DNA from: Bacteroidota bacterium
GTDB taxonomy: Bacteria; Bacteroidota; Ignavibacteria; Kryptoniales; JAKASW01
Assembly: GCA_021789975.1 (NCBI GenBank)
Contig: JAJYIT010000007.1
Location: forward strand, 62,001-126,000
Reading direction: 5' to 3'
DNA: 64,000 bases
Made by a program: the position numbers and the translations under genes. Shown piece by piece: positions 34,842-44,121 of this stretch. Position 1 is the stretch's first letter; the number at the start of each line of letters is the position of its first letter. The notes under the pieces were generated by a model. That model did no database searches. It saw only the letters and a list, made by a program, of their open reading frames with translations, and had not been told where the DNA came from.

Positions 34842-37184
34842 TTACATATTCTCCGTACTCTTCCTGAGTGTCATACAAGTTTCGTAGAACTCAGGGAGAC
34901 TCATCGATCTGAGGAATACGAATCCTCGTGTTGCGCGTATGAGCGGGCTCGTATGGTCGTTAAAGAACTCGCGTCCTAAACAGACCTTCAACATCTGGTA
35001 CTGTTCCACCTGTATTTTCTGTGCAAGGTCTGAGAAAGGTCCATCCAGTTCGTAGCTTGGAAATGACGCGCCTCTTTGCGAAGCGAAAGCGTTCATGAAG
35101 GAATTGCCCATCACGGCGAACATGTTGAGCGACACAGGAACATACACATTCGTCTCTGCTGGGTGGAACCGGTACCATATATTCCTGTAGCCGATTACCC
35201 TGATATCGGTTCTTCCGGATTCCTGTTCGTACATTCTCAGAGCTTCCGCCATAACCTGGAGCACTTTGTAGTGAGTGTCCGGTCCGCTTGCTTCCGGGTC
35301 GAGCGCTACCCCGACAACGTCGGGATTCACGTGTCTGAGGATTTCCAGCACCGGAACGACGTCGCGCTCCACCTTGGGTTCTTCAGTGAATATGTCACCC
35401 TTGTAAAAACCGAGGCGGCCCTGAATGATCGAGGGCGAATTGAAGCCGAAGTATCCCCACAGGCACTCGACTTCCCATTCCCTCGTCATTCCCTTTAGCT
35501 GCTGGATATGCGGCGGGTCTTTGGCGCCAGGATACTGCTTTTCAAAATACTGAATGAGCTCGTCTATCCGATCATATATTTCCGTCCGCTCTTGAACCTG
35601 GTAGACGGCAAGCAGGTTTCTCATCAAACGCCTCGCTTCTCCGTCCCTCTGGGTGCGCGCATTCTTCTCGGCAACCCCGTCAAGGTACCTCCAAACATCG
35701 CGGTTGCGTTTTTTATGATCATTCTGTGCAAAGTAGTCCTGTGCAAACAGCCTTTCGAAGGCCCCGTGTCTAAGAAAGTACCTTAGGTTGGTAAGTTGCT
35801 CCAACATATGTGCGTTACTAACTGAATTAAACCCGCTTGTCAGAGTCAAGAAGGTGTGCTTGTTTGATGCCTCCCTGGAGCGACGAACAACGTAGGCAAG
35901 ATATCCCAGCATGACGTCGTCATGGTGTGGCTCAGTATGAAGAAAGACCGTATTTACTTCAGGATTGCTCCCTCTTTCTATTCTATCGACGAGTTTCCGC
36001 TCGATGGAGTGCGCCATTTGTTCTCTAGTCTCGGACCTTTTCTTGAGTAGCTCCGCAGTAAATCTGTTCCCCTCGAAGTCAGCGTCCGTAAGGTCCCTCA
36101 ACTTCTTACGTTTTTCCAACGCAAGGTCGATAACGATCCTCTCCATCTCAACATCTGAAACCTCTTTCTCTCGAAGGAATGCATTGTATTGTCTCTCCTT
36201 GAGAAGCTTCGCGGCTCCTTCCGTAAGATAGAACCTTGCGTTCTTCAGAGTCTGAAGGACGGTAGCGGGATAGATGACATGTTTATCTTCTTGAATTGCT
36301 GCTGCAACGACCGGTGCCTTTGCTTCACCGGCGGCCATCACAATCGCCGTGCACGACGAATTATAAGTGATGGTGCTCAGACCGATGGTAATAACATGCC
36401 TGTTGCGTGAGGTCTCGATCCCACCGAGGTCAGTTGCCGCGGCTGCCTGCGTTTCGTAATTCGTAGGCGTGAGTCGTGTGGTTGAGTTGAGATCCGAACC
36501 ACGGATATTAAAACCGATATGTCCGTCAGGACCAATTCCGCCCAGAAAGAACCCGATTCCGCCAAGACTCCGAATCTTCTCTTCGTAATCGGCACACCAC
36601 TGATCAATGTTTGCCAGTACCTCCTGTTGTAGTTGTTCCTGTGCATTTTTGGCCTGCCTGAACCTCAGTGTCAGATCCACTTTGTTGTCCGGCCAGACGT
36701 CTTCGAGGGTCATTCCTTCTTCAAGTCCAATCTCATCACAGTTGATGAAGTTGGCCTTCTTCTTGTCGAACCCGAAACCCTGCATGTAAAACTTGTTGAC
36801 GTAAAAGAAGAAGCTGTTTTCCTGTTGAGGGTTTATAGGATAGAACTCGTCGATTTGAGCAAAGTGAAGCGATTGAATATCGGGTTTGACAACGGGATCG
36901 ATCCCGTTAGACTCGAGATCTTCCTTCACAGATTTGTCAGACCAGTTGTTCACGTAGTGCGTGACCCACTTGATGAAATGCTCCGGTGTCTTCCCGGTGG
37001 GTAGAGAGACCACCCCGCCACGGTTCTGCTGCACCCACTCTATGAACCTTAGAGCAGTTAGCTTGCCGAGCATAGGAAAATTATCTACTACTATGACCCC
37101 TATCTTCTCGGCAGGAGGGTAGAAAAGCTTGTCGCCCGACGCGGTAAGTGTCTTTTGTTCTACTTTAGATGATATATCTTTCAT
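34842..37184 (-). CDS. nagB: Glucosamine-6-phosphate deaminase fused to a LmbE/PIG-L-like domain
   Basis: 780 residues. The N-terminal 340 residues are a NagB-type isomerase-deaminase: SLPTGKTPEHF phosphate loop, HFAQIDEFY, and the active-site GGIGPDGHIGFN (215-226). It converts GlcN-6-P to fructose-6-P plus ammonia. From about 410 a LmbE/PIG-L-like domain follows with HTEPHHDD (416-423) as metal motif, embedded in a longer helical C-terminus. This two-domain build is known in Bacteroidota. It is the last gene of the chitin locus and 247 bases downstream of the secreted deacetylase gene. The role of the second domain is unclear; a metal-dependent amidase acting on an amino-sugar product is plausible. 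Confidence 0.9.
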   Translation of the reverse strand: MKDISSKVEQKTLTASGDKLFYPPAEKIGVIVVDNFPMLGKLTALRFIEWVQQNRGGVVSLPTGKTPEHFIKWVTHYVNNWSDKSVKEDLESNGIDPVVKPDIQSLHFAQIDEFYPINPQQENSFFFYVNKFYMQGFGFDKKKANFINCDEIGLEEGMTLEDVWPDNKVDLTLRFRQAKNAQEQLQQEVLANIDQWCADYEEKIRSLGGIGFFLGGIGPDGHIGFNIRGSDLNSTTRLTPTNYETQAAAATDLGGIETSRNRHVITIGLSTITYNSSCTAIVMAAGEAKAPVVAAAIQEDKHVIYPATVLQTLKNARFYLTEGAAKLLKERQYNAFLREKEVSDVEMERIVIDLALEKRKKLRDLTDADFEGNRFTAELLKKRSETREQMAHSIERKLVDRIERGSNPEVNTVFLHTEPHHDDVMLGYLAYVVRRSREASNKHTFLTLTSGFNSVSNAHMLEQLTNLRYFLRHGAFERLFAQDYFAQNDHKKRNRDVWRYLDGVAEKNARTQRDGEARRLMRNLLAVYQVQERTEIYDRIDELIQYFEKQYPGAKDPPHIQQLKGMTREWEVECLWGYFGFNSPSIIQGRLGFYKGDIFTEEPKVERDVVPVLEILRHVNPDVVGVALDPEASGPDTHYKVLQVMAEALRMYEQESGRTDIRVIGYRNIWYRFHPAETNVYVPVSLNMFAVMGNSFMNAFASQRGASFPSYELDGPFSDLAQKIQVEQYQMLKVCLGREFFNDHTSPLIRATRGFVFLRSMSLPEFYETCMTLRKSTENM

Positions 37185-37431
37185 TTTCTTCTTTTTCGAT
37201 TATTGAAGTTGATTGTAATTTAATCATCGAGCAAGAAATGTCCGATGAAATGGTCTGTAACAAATCTGTGACGATGCCTCATCATTCGGCTCAATGTACC
37301 ACCCCTTTTCTCGGGATGCCCCCCGAATGCCCACCTCCGCCTCCGAGTGCATTTATGCCGCCGATTTTTTGCAAAATTCCATGAAGCATCGGGCACGGGG
37401 TACCCGTCCGGGAGGCGCGTCGCAATCATCG

Positions 37432-38823
37432 TCACCGGACATAAACTCTCAGCTTAATTGGCCCAACCGAGGTACCGTTGGCAGTTGCTGTCCATGTTAT
37501 AACTTGCCAATGTGATCGAACCGTTCGTGGGGCAACGAGTCGCAAGCGGACGGGGAAATAATCATGCATCGAAACCATAAACCGGCTTACGGAGATCGCG
37601 TGATGAGCATACTGGGCTGAGCTGCTACCAACGGACCAACCTGGCGCCAGATGAGTATGCAGTTCGAAAGTCACCGAACTGTCCGTATGATTGTGAAGTA
37701 ACAGGGGTATGGAAAAGTCCTGACCTCCGTCCACTCCGATTTCCGGCGGAAGAAGTTCCGGCATAGACGCAAGATCGTGGGCAGAATAAAAGCGTTTATA
37801 GAACGCCCATCCCCCTCCGAGCTCCATCCCATAACTTCTATTGGAAACAGATGGCCGGTATCCGTGAACAGGCGCAAACGGTATCGGACCGAGAATCACG
37901 CCCTGGAAAACACCACCCGTCACCGATCCACCCACAAGGGATTTTCCCAATATTAGCGTAACCGGTTGATCGTATTCGCCAAGTTTACCGGATGCAAGAT
38001 CCTTTGCAGGTGTGCCATCATACTGAGTCTCATGGAAAGAAATCTCTCTTGCTGCGAGGATGGCATAGGACACATGCTGCGAAGGTGAAATTGCAGTCAT
38101 TGAATACTCGGGGCCCTTGCCTTTCACAAAACCAAGCTGAGAGGCGTCCGTAAAATAGTAGAGCTTTTCCGGTTGCCATGTATGGAGTCCCTCCATCAGA
38201 TTAGCAAACCACAGCCTGTCCTCGGGCGCCGCGACTTGTTCCGGAAACCATGTCGGGTCGCCTGCAATGTCGAACGCTTCGGTGGCAATAACCCCCGCAG
38301 CCTGGTGGTCCTCATGGTTTTCGCCTACAACCACATCCGGCAACATCGTGACGACTACTTCCGGTCTGGTCAGCCTTATGAAACGTACGACTTCCTCCAG
38401 CACATTCCCGTGATTCCATGCTTCAAGCGATCGCAGCACGTCAGGGAGGTCTTGCCACGGTGTATCGGGTGCCCAGAGAAACCACACCTCATGGATGCCA
38501 ATTGATGCAAGTGCATCTCTCGCCTCCATCTCACGAATCTCAGCTAGCGACCGGTCTTGCTCATAACCCACAAGATTTTGTCCTGCATTTCCCCGGGTTG
38601 CAAAAACAACTGCAACACGCTTATGTTCGTCAAGGACTTTCCTGGCCAGAAAGCCGGCTATCATTGACTCATCATCAGGATGCGCGACAAACACCAACAT
38701 ATCCGCCTTGAAGCGGGCATCAGGCGGCGGACTGACGGCAGGCTGCTGGGCAAAGAGAGGGCTTGAGAATGACGACAGCAGGAAGCAAATGGCAAATGAG
38801 AGTATCCGATTATGTCTAATCAT
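37432..38823 (-). CDS. Secreted PIG-L family N-deacetylase
   Basis: 463 residues from ATG 38823, which has AAGGAGGAG directly upstream; an in-frame start 33 bases earlier is less likely. A signal peptide ends near SPLFAQ. The PIG-L domain has AHPDDE (47-52) and the later NHEDHQAAG zinc and catalytic residues. The last 150 residues form a beta-rich domain of unknown type. Export plus PIG-L chemistry points to de-N-acetylation of GlcNAc or chitooligosaccharides in the periplasm or outside. It lies between the chitobiose phosphorylase gene and the NagB fusion on the same strand. Confidence 0.86.
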   Translation of the reverse strand: MIRHNRILSFAICFLLSSFSSPLFAQQPAVSPPPDARFKADMLVFVAHPDDESMIAGFLARKVLDEHKRVAVVFATRGNAGQNLVGYEQDRSLAEIREMEARDALASIGIHEVWFLWAPDTPWQDLPDVLRSLEAWNHGNVLEEVVRFIRLTRPEVVVTMLPDVVVGENHEDHQAAGVIATEAFDIAGDPTWFPEQVAAPEDRLWFANLMEGLHTWQPEKLYYFTDASQLGFVKGKGPEYSMTAISPSQHVSYAILAAREISFHETQYDGTPAKDLASGKLGEYDQPVTLILGKSLVGGSVTGGVFQGVILGPIPFAPVHGYRPSVSNRSYGMELGGGWAFYKRFYSAHDLASMPELLPPEIGVDGGQDFSIPLLLHNHTDSSVTFELHTHLAPGWSVGSSSAQYAHHAISVSRFMVSMHDYFPVRLRLVAPRTVRSHWQVITWTATANGTSVGPIKLRVYVR

Positions 38824-39005
38824 GGCGACTCCTCCTTCAAAACTTCCGAAAGGCACTATCCAACAGGGAGGAAGGACTAATAGGCGATGATTCTGAGCAC
38901 CAAGCCTTGATATCGGCTTCGCGCACTAAGTCCTTGGAACTCCCGACTTTCCATACTTTAAATCAGTAACCAGGATGCTGGTGAGCAATCACCCTGGTTT
39001 GGCTC

Positions 39006-41408
39006 CTATTTCCCCATCAACACTTCAACTTCATTTGTAGATCCGGCGGACTGAATGGGTATCTTTCCGGATACCGGTCTTCCGTTGAGCTTGATCTCCT
39101 TTACACCTTTCTGAGCTCCGTCGGGATTTTTCACAACGATGTGATATGATGCACCCCGCCATTTCCTTATGACTTCGAAGCCATTCCAGTCGGCAGGGAT
39201 GGATGGGTCGATAACAAGGCCATCATAAGAGGGCCTAACTCCGAGGATGTATTTTGTAGCTGCGGTATAAAACCAGCCCGACGATCCCGTAAGCCACGGA
39301 TGTCTAGCTCTTCCGAATGCGGTGTGGTCTCTTCCCATAATGAACTGGCAGTATGCGTATGGCTCTGACTGGCGAATCTCTATCTTGTCGTTCTGGTTGT
39401 AAGGTAGAATGTCGTTGTAGTACTCCATGGCACGGTCACCGCGTCCGAGCTTGCATTCGGCTATCACTGCCCATGGATTCGGATGGGAAAAAATCGAGCC
39501 GTTCTCTTTTACTCCTCGGTAAACTCTGGTGATATATCCGATTTCATCATTTGGCTCTGTATACGTCGGCCAAGTTAAATGGATTCCGTATTCGGATGAA
39601 AGATACTTATGCACAGAGTCCATCGCGGTGCGGGCACGTTCCGGTGAGACGGCCTCCGAGAGTCCCGCCCAACTATTGCTTTCCAGAAAGATCTTACCTT
39701 CTTCATTCCCCTTGACACCGATCTTCTTCCCGCTCCGCGTAACGCCTCTGGCATACCACTCTCCATCCCACAATTCACGCTCGATTGCCTGGCGAACTCT
39801 CTCCGCCAGCACGGAATACCTGGTCACGTCCTCTTTGTGGCTGATGAAGTCTGCGGCCTCCACAAGATATTTTATGGCCCAGTAGTGCATAAAAGATACC
39901 GTGGCGCTCTGGCCACCGCCGAGATTAAGACAGTCGTTCCAATCGGCACGAAGACCAAGTGCGATTCCGTTTTCGGCGGTCTGCCGGGTTGTAAAATCCA
40001 CCGACCTGGTCAGATGTTCATAAACGGTCGCTTCCCCCTTGTCGGCGAAGGGGACGATCTCGTCAAAGAATCCTGTGTCGCCGGTCTCTTTGACATATTC
40101 GCAGACCGATCCGACAATCCAGAGAGCGTCGTCCGAACAGACATCTTCCATACCGTGGATAATTGACGCCGCAGACGGAGTCGGAACCACTGTCGGAAGT
40201 TTGACCCCGGGCAATTTATCCTCCTGGGGACGAAAGACTTCGGGATCAAAAAGGTGGAGGCCGTACCCGGCGCTTACCTGCCCGTGAAGCAGCTCCAGAA
40301 GACGTTCTTTCACTTTCGCCGCGTTGGTGTGCGGAACCGACATGGCGTCCTGTGAAGTGTCGCGATACCCAAGTCCGGTTCTTCCTCCAACCTCGATGAA
40401 TGATGCAAATCTTGACCACACGACGCACGTTTCCGCCTGATATAGATTCCATATGTTGATGGAGGTATTCAAACCTTCGTTCGGCGTCTTGCATTGGAAG
40501 ACAGAAGTCTTACGATCCCAATATTTTCTCAGCTCTCCGAATGCGTCGTCGACGTTTTTCAGCACTGAATATTTGCTCTTGATTTTCCTCCCCTTCTCGT
40601 CGCGCGAGCCGACGCCGAGCATGAAAATTAACCTCGCTTCCTCGCCCGGTTTCAGTTCAACCCTCTTATGGAGAGTTCCGCAGTGATTCCCTCCGAGCTC
40701 GGAGCTGTTGCTGCAAGTGCCGCGCTCAACAGCCGCCGGGTTCGATTCAGATCTATAATTGCCGATGAAGACATCCCGCACACAGTCGTAACTGTCGGGG
40801 TCGAAATTTGAACCGAAGAAATGATAGGTCCATGGCTCGTAGAAGAAGTCATACTCTATGATGCCGTCCTTGTAATTCGATCCGCTTGCATAAAGACTCA
40901 TCTGAAAATTCTGATTGTCAATTTCTACGTGATGAAACGAAAACTCGACATAAGAAAAAACACTCAGGTTTCGTACCTTCTCACCCTTGTTCTTGATCCT
41001 CACATCCCAAAGTTCCACGTCGTCGCCGATCGGTATGAACACCAGTTGATCGGCATCGATATCCTTATAGTCGCACTGAAACCGCGAATAAGATAGCCCA
41101 TGCCTGCAGACATATTTTGCCCGGTCAAAATCTTTACCCACCGGTTGCCATGAAACGGACCAATACTCACCTGTTTCGTCATCTCGGATGTAGACATAGT
41201 GGCCAGGACGATCCATTGGAACCCCGTTGGGACGGAACCGTGTAACCCGGTGATGTTCAGTCGATTTGTAAAACGTATAACCGCTGGCATTATGCGAAAT
41301 TACCGTGCACAGATCGTTTACTCCAAGATAGTTCGTCCATGAAACGGGAACATCAGGACGATCTATAACATATTCTCTTTCTTTGTTGTCAAAATAACCG
41401 TATCTCAT
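39006..41408 (-). CDS. chbP: GH94 N,N'-diacetylchitobiose phosphorylase
   Basis: About 800 residues from ATG 41408 (MRYGYFDNKEREYVIDRPDV matches the start of known chitobiose phosphorylases; the in-frame ATG 66 bases earlier adds residues absent from the family). Close family blocks follow throughout: WTNYLGVNDLCTVISHNASG, CVVWSRFASFIEVGGRTGLG, LRADWNDCLNLGGG with the acid Asp, and HPWLTGSSGW. It phosphorolyses (GlcNAc)2 to GlcNAc-1-P and GlcNAc, in the cytoplasm (no signal peptide), saving one ATP compared with hydrolysis. The downstream PIG-L and NagB genes and the upstream MFS transporter support this substrate. Cellobiose phosphorylase is a less likely alternative. Confidence 0.9.
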   Translation of the reverse strand: MRYGYFDNKEREYVIDRPDVPVSWTNYLGVNDLCTVISHNASGYTFYKSTEHHRVTRFRPNGVPMDRPGHYVYIRDDETGEYWSVSWQPVGKDFDRAKYVCRHGLSYSRFQCDYKDIDADQLVFIPIGDDVELWDVRIKNKGEKVRNLSVFSYVEFSFHHVEIDNQNFQMSLYASGSNYKDGIIEYDFFYEPWTYHFFGSNFDPDSYDCVRDVFIGNYRSESNPAAVERGTCSNSSELGGNHCGTLHKRVELKPGEEARLIFMLGVGSRDEKGRKIKSKYSVLKNVDDAFGELRKYWDRKTSVFQCKTPNEGLNTSINIWNLYQAETCVVWSRFASFIEVGGRTGLGYRDTSQDAMSVPHTNAAKVKERLLELLHGQVSAGYGLHLFDPEVFRPQEDKLPGVKLPTVVPTPSAASIIHGMEDVCSDDALWIVGSVCEYVKETGDTGFFDEIVPFADKGEATVYEHLTRSVDFTTRQTAENGIALGLRADWNDCLNLGGGQSATVSFMHYWAIKYLVEAADFISHKEDVTRYSVLAERVRQAIERELWDGEWYARGVTRSGKKIGVKGNEEGKIFLESNSWAGLSEAVSPERARTAMDSVHKYLSSEYGIHLTWPTYTEPNDEIGYITRVYRGVKENGSIFSHPNPWAVIAECKLGRGDRAMEYYNDILPYNQNDKIEIRQSEPYAYCQFIMGRDHTAFGRARHPWLTGSSGWFYTAATKYILGVRPSYDGLVIDPSIPADWNGFEVIRKWRGASYHIVVKNPDGAQKGVKEIKLNGRPVSGKIPIQSAGSTNEVEVLMGK

Positions 41409-41610
41409 CTTTATGATTCTCGATCCTAAATTTTGAATAATTGACTTATTTGGATATCGTTGGTCATGTACCAATGCCTGGTATCAGCAGAGCCCGAACC
41501 GAATTTCATCTTAGAATCGTAGACAAACCATCATACCGAAGGCATTAAAGCATGGGACCAAAATCACATTCCGGAAGGAAGCCGAGAGTGATCACGCCCA
41601 TCGGACCTCC

Positions 41611-42918
41611 TCACATCCCCTCTTCTGCTAACGCGGGCTTAGCCCCATCTAACTCTTCTTCTACATGTCGGAACGGGACCAGCCATGTCACCAGGAAAGA
41701 AGGGATAGTGGAAATCAATACCCAGACGAAGAAGTGTTTGTACCCGAGAAAGTCACTGACAAATCCGCTTAAGGCGGACGGGATCATAAGGCCCAGATTC
41801 ATAACGCCCGTCGCGAAGGCATAGTGTGCCATCTTGTACTTTCCAGGGGCAATCTGTTGCATCATGAACAGAGTCAACCCGATGAACCCGAAGCCATACC
41901 CGAAGTACTCGAAGACCGTCGCCGTGCCGATTGCGACCAGGCTCGTCGGAGTTGTAAAGGCAAGAATAGTATAGACGGCAAATGGAATGTTGAAGAATGC
42001 ACAGAGGACTATCAGAGATTTCCTGAGTCCGTGTTTGGCAGTGAAGTAACCGGCAAGAATGGAACCGAAAATGAAAGCAATAGGCGGGAAGATTCCATAG
42101 ACAATCCCGATTTGCGACATCGAGAGTCCCAGACCACCGGACTCGCGACTCGCCTTGAAAAATAGGGGAACAATCTTCATCGCCTGACCTTCGGCAAACC
42201 GATACAGTATTATGAACGCAATTCCCCACCCGATGTATTTCTTCCGAAAAAAAGTTCTCACAACGTCCCAGAAAGTTCCGAAGGCCTCCTTCGCAGTTTT
42301 TACTTGTCCGGCAGCACCACCAGTAGGCAGCATCCTGGAATGATAGATGCTGAGGAGAACCATGATGCCGCCGAACAAGCCCATAACGATCATCCATGCA
42401 TGAACAACTCCGACCGAATGCTCAAGTTGGCCCGCCAAAAAAACGAAAGCACCTTGCGAAAGGACCTTTGCAACGTTGTAGAAAGCACCTTGCCATCCGA
42501 CATACTTCGCCTGACCCTGTCGGTCCAGGGCATTTATATAGACACCATCGGCAGCGATATCGTGGGTCGCCCCGTTAAAGGCAATAATTGCGAGAAGAGC
42601 GAGCGAATACTGAAAGAAGCTTGGGAGCTTCAACGTCAAAGCGAGGAGACCAAATCCGATACCGCTTACGAACTGTGTGATAAGGACGAAATATTTCTTC
42701 GTCTTGAACATCTCGAGCACCGGCCCCCACAGCGGCTTCAAGGTCCACGGAAGGAGGACAAGTGTCGTAAAGAGGGCTATCTCTGCGTCGGACACTCCAA
42801 GAGATTTGTACATCAAAACGGAAACGACATTTATTACAACAAAGGGAAGGCCTTCAGCAAAATAGAGTGTGGGCACCCAGAACGCAGGACTTCTCAGCTC
42901 AGAATCACTCGTTTTCAT
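41611..42918 (-). CDS. MFS transporter, AmpG-like, probable (GlcNAc)n importer
   Basis: 435 residues from ATG 42918 (AGGGAAG upstream), overlapping the nagA stop as ATGA. About 12 membrane helices. SPAFWVPTLYFAEGLPFVVI and PWTLKPLWGPVLEMF are typical of the AmpG/GlcNAc-sugar branch of the major facilitator superfamily. NGATHDIAADGVYINAL holds the conserved D-x-A-x-D. Being sandwiched between NagA and the chitobiose phosphorylase, it most likely imports chitobiose or GlcNAc across the inner membrane by proton symport. The substrate is inferred from context. Confidence 0.84.
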   Translation of the reverse strand: MKTSDSELRSPAFWVPTLYFAEGLPFVVINVVSVLMYKSLGVSDAEIALFTTLVLLPWTLKPLWGPVLEMFKTKKYFVLITQFVSGIGFGLLALTLKLPSFFQYSLALLAIIAFNGATHDIAADGVYINALDRQGQAKYVGWQGAFYNVAKVLSQGAFVFLAGQLEHSVGVVHAWMIVMGLFGGIMVLLSIYHSRMLPTGGAAGQVKTAKEAFGTFWDVVRTFFRKKYIGWGIAFIILYRFAEGQAMKIVPLFFKASRESGGLGLSMSQIGIVYGIFPPIAFIFGSILAGYFTAKHGLRKSLIVLCAFFNIPFAVYTILAFTTPTSLVAIGTATVFEYFGYGFGFIGLTLFMMQQIAPGKYKMAHYAFATGVMNLGLMIPSALSGFVSDFLGYKHFFVWVLISTIPSFLVTWLVPFRHVEEELDGAKPALAEEGM

Positions 42919-44117
42919 GCCGTCTTCCCTGCCACCGGACGCTCGGCAATTGTAGTATACCGGACCGTCCCCCGGTGAATCGTCATCCACACGTTGAATT
43001 CCTTGTCCAACACAACTAGATCTGCTGCTTTTCCCGTCTCAATGCTACCCGTCAAATGATCAATCCCCAGCGAATGGGCGGGAGTCAGTGACGCCATCCG
43101 CGATACCGAGGGAAGGTCGATACCAACCTCCTCGACCATCAATTTAACAGCCTTCTCAAAAACGAGTGTACTTCCTGCAATGGTATTATCCCTCAATTTA
43201 GAAATTCCGTTCTCGACTCTGACCTGGTTCCCAGCAACGGTATACTCGCCGTCACCAAGTTGAGCAGCTCTGATTGAGTCGGTGATAAGCATAATATGAT
43301 CGGGCCCTTTCAACCTGGAAACTAATTTCAACACTTGTGGATGAACATGTATTCCGTCAGCAATCAGTTGGGTATCAATCTTGTCCGAGAGGAGCGCTTC
43401 GGTGAGAATCCCTGGTTTGCGGTGATGGAGCTGGGGCATTGCATTGAAAAGATGGGTAACCTGGGTCGCTCCCATTTCAATAGCTTCAGATGCTGACTTC
43501 TCGTTTGCACTTGAATGTCCAAGCGACACTACTATCTTCTCCTCAATTGCCGATTTTATCACGGGCGCAACGTCCGGCAATTCCGGAGCAATGGTAACTA
43601 CTCTTATATTTCCGGCGCCTGCGCGCAAGATATTTTCCCATGAATCGAGATCAGGATTCTCGATATAGGATTCAGAGTTTGCTCCCCGCTGAGCTCTGTT
43701 AAGAAATGGCCCCTCCGTATGAATCCCGATGACATTCGAAGAGCCATCGCTTTCGCGACAGAACGCAGCAAGCCTTTTCAGCGCAGGTATAAGGAGCTTC
43801 ATGGGGAGCGAATGAAGCGTGGCCAAAAGTGTTGTTGTACCGTGCCTGTAGTAATACCTGGACAATTGTCTGGCTGTGTCCGGATCTTCGTCGGCGAAAT
43901 CAAGTCCGACTCCGCCGTGAGTATGGACGTCGACGAAACCCGGCATTATGATTTTGTCCTGACAATTAATCCGGTTCAGGCTGCTGTTGATGTGTCTCGA
44001 CATTCTATCGGATACACCGGTAATCACACCGTCTTCAAGCTCGACGACGCCGTCTTCGATCAGCCGGTCCGGTGCGACAATGTCTCCTCCTATCAGAACT
44101 AAGTTTCTGGGTATCAT
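42915..44117 (-). CDS. nagA: N-acetylglucosamine-6-phosphate deacetylase
   Basis: 400 residues with the amidohydrolase layout. MPGFVDVHTHGG (58-69) holds the first metal His pair. GIHTEGPFLN (131-140) contains the Glu metal ligand, SLGHSSANEKSA and THLFNAM the two metal His, and LITDSIRA the catalytic Asp. It removes acetate from GlcNAc-6-P to give GlcN-6-P, the substrate of the NagB fusion. It follows the chitinase gene by 4 bases and overlaps the transporter gene. Confidence 0.95.
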   Translation of the reverse strand: MIPRNLVLIGGDIVAPDRLIEDGVVELEDGVITGVSDRMSRHINSSLNRINCQDKIIMPGFVDVHTHGGVGLDFADEDPDTARQLSRYYYRHGTTTLLATLHSLPMKLLIPALKRLAAFCRESDGSSNVIGIHTEGPFLNRAQRGANSESYIENPDLDSWENILRAGAGNIRVVTIAPELPDVAPVIKSAIEEKIVVSLGHSSANEKSASEAIEMGATQVTHLFNAMPQLHHRKPGILTEALLSDKIDTQLIADGIHVHPQVLKLVSRLKGPDHIMLITDSIRAAQLGDGEYTVAGNQVRVENGISKLRDNTIAGSTLVFEKAVKLMVEEVGIDLPSVSRMASLTPAHSLGIDHLTGSIETGKAADLVVLDKEFNVWMTIHRGTVRYTTIAERPVAGKTA

Positions 44118-44121
44118 GGCA

